Below the pieces are notes generated by a model. It searched no databases. It saw nothing but the letters and a program-made list of their open reading frames with translations, and was not told where the DNA came from. A DNA stretch of 64,000 nt. Source: Pseudolysinimonas sp051954455 (lineage in GTDB: Bacteria; Actinomycetota; Actinomycetes; Actinomycetales; Microbacteriaceae). This document shows, piece after piece, positions 50,908-58,091 of the stretch; the first letter of the stretch is position 1; each line of letters begins with the position of its first letter. The translations under genes and the position numbers were made by a program. Location of the stretch: positions 79,344-143,343 of the forward strand of contig NZ_JBQCHS010000030.1 in NCBI RefSeq assembly GCF_051954455.1, given 5' to 3'.

Positions 50908-52938
50908 GTGACCGACACCCGCGCGGAGCTCTCGCGCATGCGTCTCGCCGAACTGCAGGCCCTTGCGGCCGAACGCGGCATCGTCGGCGTCAAGCAGCTT
51001 CGAAAAGGAGAACTCGTGGACACTCTCGCCCAGAACGAGAACGAGGACAGCGCCACCACCACCGACCAGTCCGCCGAGGGCGCCGAGCTCGCGGCCCCGG
51101 CCGCGGACGCGCTGATCGAGCCCGCCGAGGCCCCGGCCGAGGAGATCCCGCTGCCGGAGCCGGCCGCTCCCGCCGAGGAGTCCGCGGCCGTCGCCGACGA
51201 CACCGTGCCCGCGCCCCGCCGCCGCTCGCGCCGCGTCTCGGCCAGCACCGCCGCGGCCGCCGAACTCGCCGCCGAGGGCGACGCCGCCCGCGCCGCCGCG
51301 GTCGCCGACGCCGAGGCCGCCGCGGCCTCCGAGCTCCCGGTCGACGAGGCGCCCGCTGAGGGTGCCGCGCCCGAGCTGCCGATCGACCTCGACAGCCTCC
51401 TGCCCGAGGTCACCTCCGGCAACGACGAGGGCGAGGAGGGCCGCTCGAGCGGTCGTCGCCGCCGCAACCGGGGAGGCCAGAACAAGGGCCAGAACGCCGA
51501 CGGCCAGAACGGCGGAGGCCAGAACCCGGGCGCCCAGAACGGCAACGGCGGCCAGCAGAGCCAGGGCGCGCAGAACCAGAACGGCGGCCAGGGTCAGAAC
51601 GGCGGCCAGAACCAGAACGGCGGCCAGGGCCAGAACGCCCAGAACCAGAACGCCGAGGACGGCGAGGGCCGCGGGCGCGGCCGCTACCGCGACCGCAAGC
51701 GCGGGCGCGGCGGCCAGAACGACGAGATCGAGCCCGAGATCAGCGACGACGACGTCCTGATCCCGGTCGCCGGCATCCTCGACGTGCTCGACAATTACGC
51801 CTTCGTGCGCACGACCGGCTACCTGCCCGGCCCGAGCGACGTCTACGTCTCGCTCGGCCAGGTCAAGAAGTACAACCTGCGCAAGGGCGACGCCGTCGTC
51901 GGCGCGATCCGCCAGCCGCGCGAGGGCGAGCAGCCCTCCAGCCGCCAGAAGTACAACGCGATCGTCAAGATCGACTCGGTCAACGGGCTGCCCGTCGACC
52001 AGGCCGGCGAGCGTGTCGAGTTCGGCAAGCTGACCCCGATCTACCCGAACGAGCGTCTGCGCCTCGAGACGACGCCGGAGAAGCTCTCGACCCGGATCAT
52101 CGACCTCATCGCGCCGATCGGCAAGGGTCAGCGCGGTCTCATCGTCGCGCCGCCCAAGGCCGGCAAGACGCTCATCCTCCAGGCCATCGCCAAGGCCATC
52201 GCGGTGAACAACCCCGAGGTCCACATCATGGTGGTCCTCGTGGACGAGCGCCCCGAGGAGGTCACCGACATGCAGCGGTCGGTCAAGGGCGAGGTCATCG
52301 CCTCGACCTTCGACCGCCCCGCCGAGGACCACACGACCGTCGCGGAGCTCGCGATCGAGCGCGCCAAGCGCCTCGTCGAGCTCGGCAACGACGTCGTCGT
52401 GCTGCTCGACTCGATCACCCGCCTCGGCCGCGCCTACAACCGGGCGTCGCCGGCCTCCGGCCGCATCCTCTCGGGCGGCGTCGACGCGTCGGCGCTGTAC
52501 CCGCCGAAGCGCTTCTTCGGCGCCGCGCGCAACATCGAGGGCGGCGGCTCGCTGACCATCCTCGCGACCGCGCTCGTGGAGACCGGCTCGAAGATGGATG
52601 AGGTGATCTTCGAGGAGTTCAAGGGCACCGGCAACTCGGAGCTGCGCCTCTCGCGCCAGCTCGCCGACAAGCGCATCTTCCCGGCGGTCGACATCTACGC
52701 GTCGAGCACCCGCCGCGAGGAGGAGCTGCTCTCGGCTGACGAGGTCAAGATCACCTGGCGCCTGCGCCGCGCGCTGGCCGGGCTCGAGCTGCAGCAGCAG
52801 CTCGAGGTCGTGCTCGGCAAGCTCAAGGAGACGAGCTCGAACACCGAGTTCCTCGTGCAGATCCAGAACTCGCTGCCGCAGAACGGCCACCGCGAGGGCA
52901 ACGGCCACGGCGGCGCCGCGCACAACACCAAGGAGTAG
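50908..52938 (+). CDS. rho: Transcription termination factor Rho with Asn/Gln/Gly-rich insertion
   Basis: RNA-dependent ATPase that ends transcription. 676 residues: Rho_N SAP-like start (LSRMRLAELQALAAERGIVGVKQLRKGELVDTL), an acidic Ala/Glu-rich region (about 45-180), a low-complexity insertion (about 190-251) with 13 Gln-Asn pairs among Gly, then an Arg-rich stretch (RGRGRYRDRKRGRGG), the RNA-binding cold-shock-like domain, and the RecA-like motor with Walker A PPKAGKT (415-421), VLVDERPEEV and VLLDSITRL. Large N-terminal insertions are usual in actinobacterial Rho, but this QN composition is prion-like. GTG preceded by GAAAGGA. Confidence 0.97.
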   Translation: MTDTRAELSRMRLAELQALAAERGIVGVKQLRKGELVDTLAQNENEDSATTTDQSAEGAELAAPAADALIEPAEAPAEEIPLPEPAAPAEESAAVADDTVPAPRRRSRRVSASTAAAAELAAEGDAARAAAVADAEAAAASELPVDEAPAEGAAPELPIDLDSLLPEVTSGNDEGEEGRSSGRRRRNRGGQNKGQNADGQNGGGQNPGAQNGNGGQQSQGAQNQNGGQGQNGGQNQNGGQGQNAQNQNAEDGEGRGRGRYRDRKRGRGGQNDEIEPEISDDDVLIPVAGILDVLDNYAFVRTTGYLPGPSDVYVSLGQVKKYNLRKGDAVVGAIRQPREGEQPSSRQKYNAIVKIDSVNGLPVDQAGERVEFGKLTPIYPNERLRLETTPEKLSTRIIDLIAPIGKGQRGLIVAPPKAGKTLILQAIAKAIAVNNPEVHIMVVLVDERPEEVTDMQRSVKGEVIASTFDRPAEDHTTVAELAIERAKRLVELGNDVVVLLDSITRLGRAYNRASPASGRILSGGVDASALYPPKRFFGAARNIEGGGSLTILATALVETGSKMDEVIFEEFKGTGNSELRLSRQLADKRIFPAVDIYASSTRREEELLSADEVKITWRLRRALAGLELQQQLEVVLGKLKETSSNTEFLVQIQNSLPQNGHREGNGHGGAAHNTKE

Positions 52939-52941
52939 GCG

Positions 52942-54018
52942 GTGTTCGAATCGGTCCAGGGGCTGCTGGCCGAGCTCGAACAGCTGCAGGAGCAGCTCGC
53001 CGACCCGGCCATCCACGCGGATGCCGGGCGGGCGAAGCGTGTCAACCGCCGGTACGCGGAGCTGAGCCAGATCGCCGCGGCGTACACGGCGTGGACGCAG
53101 GCGGGCGACGACCTCGAGGCGGCGCGCGAACTCGCCAAGGAGGACCCGGCGTTCGCCGAGGAGGTGCCGTCGCTCGAGGAGGGCCGCGCCGCTGCCGAGG
53201 AGAAGCTGCGGCGCCTGCTGATCCCGCGCGATCCCGATGACGGCCGCGACGTGATCCTCGAGATCAAGGGCGGAACGGGCGGCGAGGAGGCGGCCCTGTT
53301 CGCCGCCGATCTGCTGCGGATGTACCTCAGGTACGCCGACTCGAAGGGCTGGAAGACCGAGCTGCTCGAGCAGGACCAGACCGACCTCGGCGGCTACACC
53401 AACGTGCAGGTCGCGGTGAAGGGCTCCTCCACCGATCCGGCGCAGGGCGTGTGGGCGCACCTCAAGTACGAGGGCGGCGTGCACCGCGTGCAGCGCGTGC
53501 CGGTCACGGAGTCGCAGGGCCGCATCCAGACCTCGACCGCGGGCGTGCTCGTGTTCCCCGAGGTGGACGAGCCCGAGGAGATCCACATCGACCCGAACGA
53601 GCTGCGGATCGACGTCTTCCGCTCGTCGGGGCCGGGCGGCCAGAGCGTCAACACCACCGACTCCGCGGTGCGCATCACCCACATCCCGACGGGCATCGTC
53701 GTGTCGATGCAGAACGAGAAATCGCAGATCCAGAACCGCGAGGCCGGTATGCGCGTGCTGCGCGCGCGGCTGCTCGCGCGGCAGCAGGAGGAGCTGGCGG
53801 CGGCGGAGGCCGACGCGCGGCACTCCCAGATCCGCGGCATGGACCGCTCGGAGCGGATCCGCACCTACAACTTCCCGGAGAACCGGATCGCCGACCACCG
53901 CTCCGACTACAAGGCCTACAACCTCGACCAGGTCATGAACGGCGCGCTGGAGCCGGTGGTGCAGTCCCTCATCCAGATGGACGAGCAGGAGCGCCTCGCG
54001 GCCCTGGGCGGCGAGTGA
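52942..54018 (+). CDS. prfA: Peptide chain release factor 1
   Basis: Reads UAA/UAG and releases the peptide. 358 residues with PVT in VPVTESQGRIQT (the PxT codon-recognition motif of RF1) and the catalytic GPGGQSVN. The GTG follows the rho stop by three bases. Its stop overlaps prmC (GTGA), whose enzyme methylates the GGQ Gln. Confidence 0.97.
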   Translation: MFESVQGLLAELEQLQEQLADPAIHADAGRAKRVNRRYAELSQIAAAYTAWTQAGDDLEAARELAKEDPAFAEEVPSLEEGRAAAEEKLRRLLIPRDPDDGRDVILEIKGGTGGEEAALFAADLLRMYLRYADSKGWKTELLEQDQTDLGGYTNVQVAVKGSSTDPAQGVWAHLKYEGGVHRVQRVPVTESQGRIQTSTAGVLVFPEVDEPEEIHIDPNELRIDVFRSSGPGGQSVNTTDSAVRITHIPTGIVVSMQNEKSQIQNREAGMRVLRARLLARQQEELAAAEADARHSQIRGMDRSERIRTYNFPENRIADHRSDYKAYNLDQVMNGALEPVVQSLIQMDEQERLAALGGE

Positions 54019-54902
54019 GCGGGCCGAGCAGCGGCGAAGCCGCGCATCGAGACCTCCGCGCGCAGCTCCGCGACGCTGTCGCGACCCTCGCGGCCGCCGG
54101 CATCCCCACCCCGGATGCCGACGCGGAGCTCCTCCTCGGCCACGTGCTCGGCCTCTCCCGCGGCGCCGTGCAGGCGCGCGCCGTCGCGGGCGCCGAGCTG
54201 ACGCCGGAGCAGGCCGCCGAGCTCGCCGCGCTCCTCGCCCGCCGCGCCGCCCGCGAGCCGCTCCAGCACCTCACCGGGCACGCCCCGTTCCGCTCGCTCG
54301 ACCTGCTCGTCGGCCCCGGCGTCTTCGTGCCCCGGCCCGAGACCGAGTCGGTCGCGCAGGTCGCGATCGACGCGCTCCAGGCGGTCGCCGCCGCCGAACC
54401 GGTCGCGGTCGATCTCGGCACGGGCTCCGGCGCGATCGCGCTCGCCCTCGCCACCGAGGTGCCGCACGCCCGCGTCGTCGGCGTCGAGCGCTCACCCGAG
54501 GCCTTCGCGTGGGCGGAGCGCAACCGGGAGCACGTGGGCGCCGAGAACGCGACCATCGTCCTCGGCGATCTGGCCGATGCGCTCCCGGAGCTCGCCGGCG
54601 CCGTCGACGTCGTCGTCTCGAACCCGCCCTACATCCCGGACGAGGCGATCCCGCGCGACCCCGAGGTCCGGCTCCACGACCCCGTGCTCGCGCTCTACGG
54701 CGGGTCGGACGGGCTCGACGTCGTGCGCGTCATCTCGCGGCGGGCGCAGGAGCTGCTGCGGCCGGGCGGGGCGCTCGTGCTCGAGCACGGCGAGCTGCAG
54801 GGCGCGGCGATCCGTGAGCTGCTCACCGCCGACGGCTGGCGCGCCGCGGCGACGACGCGCGACCTCCTCGGTCGCGACCGCACGACGACGGCGCTGTGCT
54901 AG
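54015..54902 (+). CDS. prmC: Release factor glutamine methyltransferase
   Basis: Methylates the GGQ Gln of release factors using SAM. 295 residues: helical N-terminal domain (about 20-85), SAM-binding VDLGTGSGAIALALA, and the signature SNPPYIPDEAI. The first ~16 residues (SGPSSGEAAHRDLRAQL) are encoded by a copy of the REP-like repeat, so the true family N-terminus begins near LRAQLRDAVATLAAAGI. GTG overlaps the prfA stop. Confidence 0.94.
   Translation: MSGPSSGEAAHRDLRAQLRDAVATLAAAGIPTPDADAELLLGHVLGLSRGAVQARAVAGAELTPEQAAELAALLARRAAREPLQHLTGHAPFRSLDLLVGPGVFVPRPETESVAQVAIDALQAVAAAEPVAVDLGTGSGAIALALATEVPHARVVGVERSPEAFAWAERNREHVGAENATIVLGDLADALPELAGAVDVVVSNPPYIPDEAIPRDPEVRLHDPVLALYGGSDGLDVVRVISRRAQELLRPGGALVLEHGELQGAAIRELLTADGWRAAATTRDLLGRDRTTTALC
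54026..54062. repeat. REP-like repeat copy inside the 5' end of prmC
   Basis: GAGCAGCGGCGAAGC followed by CGCGCATCGAGACCTCCGCG matches the left half of the palindrome at 17396-17431 apart from a few changes (CG/GC swaps, T to C). Here it is coding. Confidence 0.65.
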
Positions 54903-54907
54903 CCGAT

Positions 54908-54928
54908 GCGCCGCCGCTCCTGCGGCGC
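54908..54928 (+). terminator. Hairpin after prmC
   Basis: GCGCCGC (54908-54914) / GCGGCGC (54922-54928), 7-nt loop, starting 6 bp after the prmC stop. Confidence 0.5.
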
Positions 54929-54988
54929 ACGCCGCTCCGCGGTACGAGCGCGGTCGCCCCGCTCCGCCGGCCCTAGGCCCGGGTGTCG

Positions 54989-55027
54989 CGGTCTCGATGC
55001 GCCGCTGCGCGGCTACTCGACCCGCTC
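54989..55027. repeat. REP-like repeat copy forming the 3' end of the HAD gene
   Basis: GGTCTCGATGCGCCGCTGCGC and CTACTCGACCCGCTC match the right half of the element at 17439-17474. The stop codon and last residues of the HAD gene (ERVE-stop) lie in it. Confidence 0.65.
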
Positions 55028-55633
55028 GCCGGCGAACGACTCGATCGCCGCGACGAGCGCCGGCGCGTCCGTGAAACGGTGCGCCGTGATGCCGACGGAG
55101 GCGGCACCCGCCACGTTCTCCTCCAGGTCGTCGGCGAAGAAGACGTCCCCGGGCTCCCGCCCGTACGCGTCGAGCACCGCCCGGAACACCGCCGGGTCCG
55201 GCTTCCGCGCCCCGTAGAAGCTCGAGGTGTGCAGCTCCGCGCCGAAGAGCGGCGCGATCTCGGGCGCGAGGGTCGCGAGGTGCGCCTCCACGAGCGGGCC
55301 GTTGTTGGTGAGCAGCGCGACCTCCCCGAGTTCCGCGGCGCGGCGCACCGCGGCGAACGACGCGGGCCAGGGCGTCATGGCGGCGCGACGGATGCGCAGC
55401 CAGTCCTCGACCGGCACCGGCACGCCCATCGCGGCCTCGAACGCCGCGTGGTACTCGGCTGCGGAGGCGTGCCCGCCGGCCTCCGCGCGCCACTCGCCGT
55501 CCTCGTGCCACCAGCGCCGACGCAGCTCCGCGAGGTCGTATCCGGTGAGCTCGCCGAGCAGGCGCATCCGCACCCGCCAGTCGTACCGGTACAGGACGTC
55601 GTCCATGTCGAAGACGAAGAGGAGGGAGCCCAT
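55013..55633 (-). CDS. HAD-superfamily hydrolase, subfamily IA
   Basis: 206 residues from the ATG at 55633 (a GTG two codons earlier, 55639, is also possible). All four HAD motifs are canonical: FDMDDVLY (nucleophile and general acid Asp), LLTNNGP, the Lys of RKPDPAVF, and FFADDLEENV. A cap lies between about 15 and 85. Substrate unknown. A candidate -10 TAGACT precedes the start and overlaps the -10 of the divergent tsaC. The C-terminal ERVE is encoded by the REP-like repeat, exactly as the end of the flavin oxidoreductase at 7564. Confidence 0.88.
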   Translation of the reverse strand: MGSLLFVFDMDDVLYRYDWRVRMRLLGELTGYDLAELRRRWWHEDGEWRAEAGGHASAAEYHAAFEAAMGVPVPVEDWLRIRRAAMTPWPASFAAVRRAAELGEVALLTNNGPLVEAHLATLAPEIAPLFGAELHTSSFYGARKPDPAVFRAVLDAYGREPGDVFFADDLEENVAGAASVGITAHRFTDAPALVAAIESFAGERVE

Positions 55634-55642
55634 GGCCACCCC

Positions 55643-55652
55643 AGTCTAAAAT
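55643..55652. promoter_or_regulatory. Overlapping divergent -10 elements between HAD gene and tsaC
   Basis: AGTCTAAAAT contains TAAAAT on the plus strand (7 nt before the tsaC ATG) and TAGACT on the minus strand (9 nt before the HAD ATG). They share TA. Confidence 0.5.
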
Positions 55653-55659
55653 CGTCGGG

Positions 55660-56337
55660 ATGCCCGTCTTCGACACCGCCGACGCAGCGCAGCTCCTCGA
55701 GGGCATGCGCCTTGCGCGCGCCGCTCTGACCCGCGGCGAGCTCGTCGTCATCCCGACGGACACCGTGTACGGCGTGGCCGCCGACGCGTTCTCCGCCGCC
55801 GCCGTCCAGCGCCTCCTCGACGCGAAGGGCCGCGACCGCACCGCCCCGCCGCCCGTGCTCGTGCCGGGGCTCCCCACCCTCGACGCCCTCGCCGAGATCG
55901 TGCCGGAGCCCGTGCGCGCCCTCGTCGACGAGTTCTGGCCGGGCGGGCTCACCGTGATCCTCCGCGCCCGCTCGACCCTCGACTGGGACCTGGGGGAGAC
56001 CCGCGGCACCGTGGCGCTCCGGATGCCGAGCGAGCGGGTCGCCCTCGAGCTCCTCGCCGAGACCGGGCCGCTCGCCGTCTCGAGCGCCAACAAGACCGGG
56101 CAGCCGGCCGCCACGACCGCGCAGGAGGCGGAGGAGCAGCTCGGCGATTCCATCGCGGTCTACCTCGACGCGGGCCCGTCGGCCTCCGGCTACGACCCCG
56201 AGCGCGCCCGCTCCGGCTCGACCATCGTCGACGCGACCGCGCTCGACCACCCCGACGGCAAGCTCCGCATCGTCCGCCACGGCGTCATCCCCGACGAGGA
56301 GATCATCCGGGTCGTGGGAGCCGAACGGTGCGCATAG
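55660..56337 (+). CDS. tsaC: L-threonylcarbamoyladenylate synthase (TsaC/Sua5/YwlC)
   Basis: Makes threonylcarbamoyl-AMP from threonine, bicarbonate and ATP for the t6A modification of tRNA. 225 residues, short form without the Sua5 C-terminal domain: GELVVIPTDTVYGVAADAF, DAKGRDRTAPPPVLV (KxR region), FWPGGLTVIL, and SSANKTGQPA. The last 10 bp overlap wecA. It stands first in the row leading to the ATP synthase genes, as in many actinobacteria. Confidence 0.94.
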   Translation: MPVFDTADAAQLLEGMRLARAALTRGELVVIPTDTVYGVAADAFSAAAVQRLLDAKGRDRTAPPPVLVPGLPTLDALAEIVPEPVRALVDEFWPGGLTVILRARSTLDWDLGETRGTVALRMPSERVALELLAETGPLAVSSANKTGQPAATTAQEAEEQLGDSIAVYLDAGPSASGYDPERARSGSTIVDATALDHPDGKLRIVRHGVIPDEEIIRVVGAERCA

Positions 56338-57533
56338 TCTTCTACGTCGCGGCCGGCGGCGTCGCGGCCGTCGTGACGTTCGTGCTGGCCTGGCTGACGG
56401 TGAAGCTCAGCACCCGCTACCGGCTCTACCCGAAGATCCGGGAGCGCGACGTCCACACCCGCCCCACGCCCCGGCTCGGCGGCGCCGCGATGTTCCTGGG
56501 GGTTCTCGCGGCCTTCCTGGTGGCGAGCTTCCTGCCGCCGCTCGAGGTCGCGTTCTCGGAGCCGATCCGCGTCCTCGCCGTGCTCGGCTCGGCGGCCATC
56601 ATGGTCGCGATCGGCATCGCCGACGACATCTGGGACCTCGACTGGCTCACGAAGCTCGCGGGCCAGATCATCGCGGCGGGCCTGCTCGCCTGGCAGGGCG
56701 TGTCGATCACCTGGATCCCGCTGCCCGGCACCCTCGTGCTGCTCTCGCCGTACGTGTCGCTCGCCCTGACGATCTTCATCGTCGTGCTCGTGATGAACGC
56801 CATCAACTTCATCGACGGACTCGACGGGCTGGTCGCCGGGGTCGCGATCATCGCGAACGGCGCGTTCTTCATCTGCACCTACGTCATCACCTACGGGCCG
56901 ACCGAGCAGTCGAACTACTTCAACCTCCCCGAGCTCATCGCCGTCGTCCTGGTGGGCGCCTGCGTCGGACTCCTCCCGCTCAACTTCCGCTGGGGCGAGA
57001 GGCGACCCGCGAAGCTCTTCATGGGCGACGGGGGAGCGCTCCTGGTCGGCATGCTCATGGCGGCGTCGACGATCTCGCTCACGAGCTCCTCCGACCTCAA
57101 CATCGAGCAGCAGGACCTCTCGACCCTGGCCGCCACCTTCGCGCCCGTGATCCTGCCCGTCGCCGTGCTCGTCGTGCCGCTGCTCGACTTCGGTCTCGCC
57201 GTGCTCCGCCGCCTCCGCGCCGGCAAGTCGCCGTTCTCGGCCGACCGGCAGCATCTGCACCACCGCCTGCTCGACATGGGTCATTCGCACCTGCACGCCG
57301 TCCTGATCTTCTACGCCTGGACCGCGGTGGTCGCGACGGGCTGCGTGCTGCTGCTCTTCGTGCCCTGGTGGATCGCGCTGTCTGTCACGCTCATCGGGCT
57401 CGTCGTCTGCGGCACCGTCACCCTCGCCCCGCTCAGCCGCCGCAAGGCGATCGAGGCGGCCGCGCAGTCCAGCCCGCCCACCGGCCCGATCTCGATCGCC
57501 CGTCTCGACCCGCTCGACAAGGAGTCCGCATGA
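56328..57533 (+). CDS. wecA: WecA/TagO/MraY-family undecaprenyl-phosphate sugar-1-phosphate transferase
   Basis: Transfers GlcNAc-1-P (or a similar sugar phosphate) to the lipid carrier, the first step of arabinogalactan, teichoic acid or other envelope glycans. 401 residues, about 11 membrane segments: HTRPTPRLGGAAMFLG, IADDIWDLDWLTK (Mg-binding Asp pair), NFIDGLDGLVAG, FMGDGGALLVG, and the sugar-specificity loop ADRQHLHHRLLDMG. The GTG start lies inside tsaC; the stop overlaps atpI (ATGA). Confidence 0.93.
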   Translation: MRIVFYVAAGGVAAVVTFVLAWLTVKLSTRYRLYPKIRERDVHTRPTPRLGGAAMFLGVLAAFLVASFLPPLEVAFSEPIRVLAVLGSAAIMVAIGIADDIWDLDWLTKLAGQIIAAGLLAWQGVSITWIPLPGTLVLLSPYVSLALTIFIVVLVMNAINFIDGLDGLVAGVAIIANGAFFICTYVITYGPTEQSNYFNLPELIAVVLVGACVGLLPLNFRWGERRPAKLFMGDGGALLVGMLMAASTISLTSSSDLNIEQQDLSTLAATFAPVILPVAVLVVPLLDFGLAVLRRLRAGKSPFSADRQHLHHRLLDMGHSHLHAVLIFYAWTAVVATGCVLLLFVPWWIALSVTLIGLVVCGTVTLAPLSRRKAIEAAAQSSPPTGPISIARLDPLDKESA

Positions 57534-58012
57534 GCACGGAGCGCCCCGCCGACGGCCGCCCCCTCACCGTCACCCCGATCCTCACCCGATCGCTGCGCTA
57601 CGGCGCGATCTGGGCCGTCGCCGTCGCGGTGGTCGCCGGACTGATCGGTCTGCTCGTCGCGGGCACGCCCGGCCTCGTCGGCGGCCTCGTCGGGGCCGTC
57701 ATGGCCGGCGTCTTCCTGGCCCTCACCGCGCTCAGCATGCTGCTCGGCGGCCGTCTGGCCCACGGCGACGGCACGAGCCCGGTGTTCTTCGGCACGGTCC
57801 TCGCGGCCCTCATCGTCAAGCTGATCGTGTTCCTGGTCGTCGTGCTGCTGCTCCGCGGCCAGGAGTGGATCTCGGGCGCCGTCTTCGGCTGGGCCGCGAT
57901 CGCGGCCGTGCTCGGATCGCTCGTCGCGGACCTGCTCGCCTTCGCGCGCTCGCGCGTGCCCTACGTGAGCGACGTCCGGCTGCCCGGCGACCGTCACGAC
58001 GGGGGAGCCTGA
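57530..58012 (+). CDS. AtpI-like small membrane protein preceding the ATP synthase operon
   Basis: 160 residues with four membrane segments (about 25-47, 50-72, 85-107, 115-138). The position directly before atpB and the size fit the poorly conserved actinobacterial AtpI-like protein, which may help c-ring assembly or Mg uptake. The sequence similarity to AtpI itself is weak. AAGGAG lies ahead of the ATG, which overlaps the wecA stop. Confidence 0.75.
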   Translation: MSTERPADGRPLTVTPILTRSLRYGAIWAVAVAVVAGLIGLLVAGTPGLVGGLVGAVMAGVFLALTALSMLLGGRLAHGDGTSPVFFGTVLAALIVKLIVFLVVVLLLRGQEWISGAVFGWAAIAAVLGSLVADLLAFARSRVPYVSDVRLPGDRHDGGA

Positions 58013-58091
58013 CCGGGGCCGGGCCTGATAGGCTCGACATCATCCTCCCCTCGATCGCCGCGCGTCGAGCGCCCCGATATCGGAGAAAGCT

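Noticed and set aside
51475..51660. Regularly spaced repeats in rho considered as a CRISPR-like array
   Set aside because: They are in frame codon repeats for Gln-Asn-Gly inside Rho; no constant repeat/spacer structure and no cas genes.
49333..53898. A 1500-codon open frame opposite thrC-thrB-rho-prfA
   Set aside because: Antisense of four confidently identified genes; no domain can be seen and the composition follows the third codon positions of the real genes.
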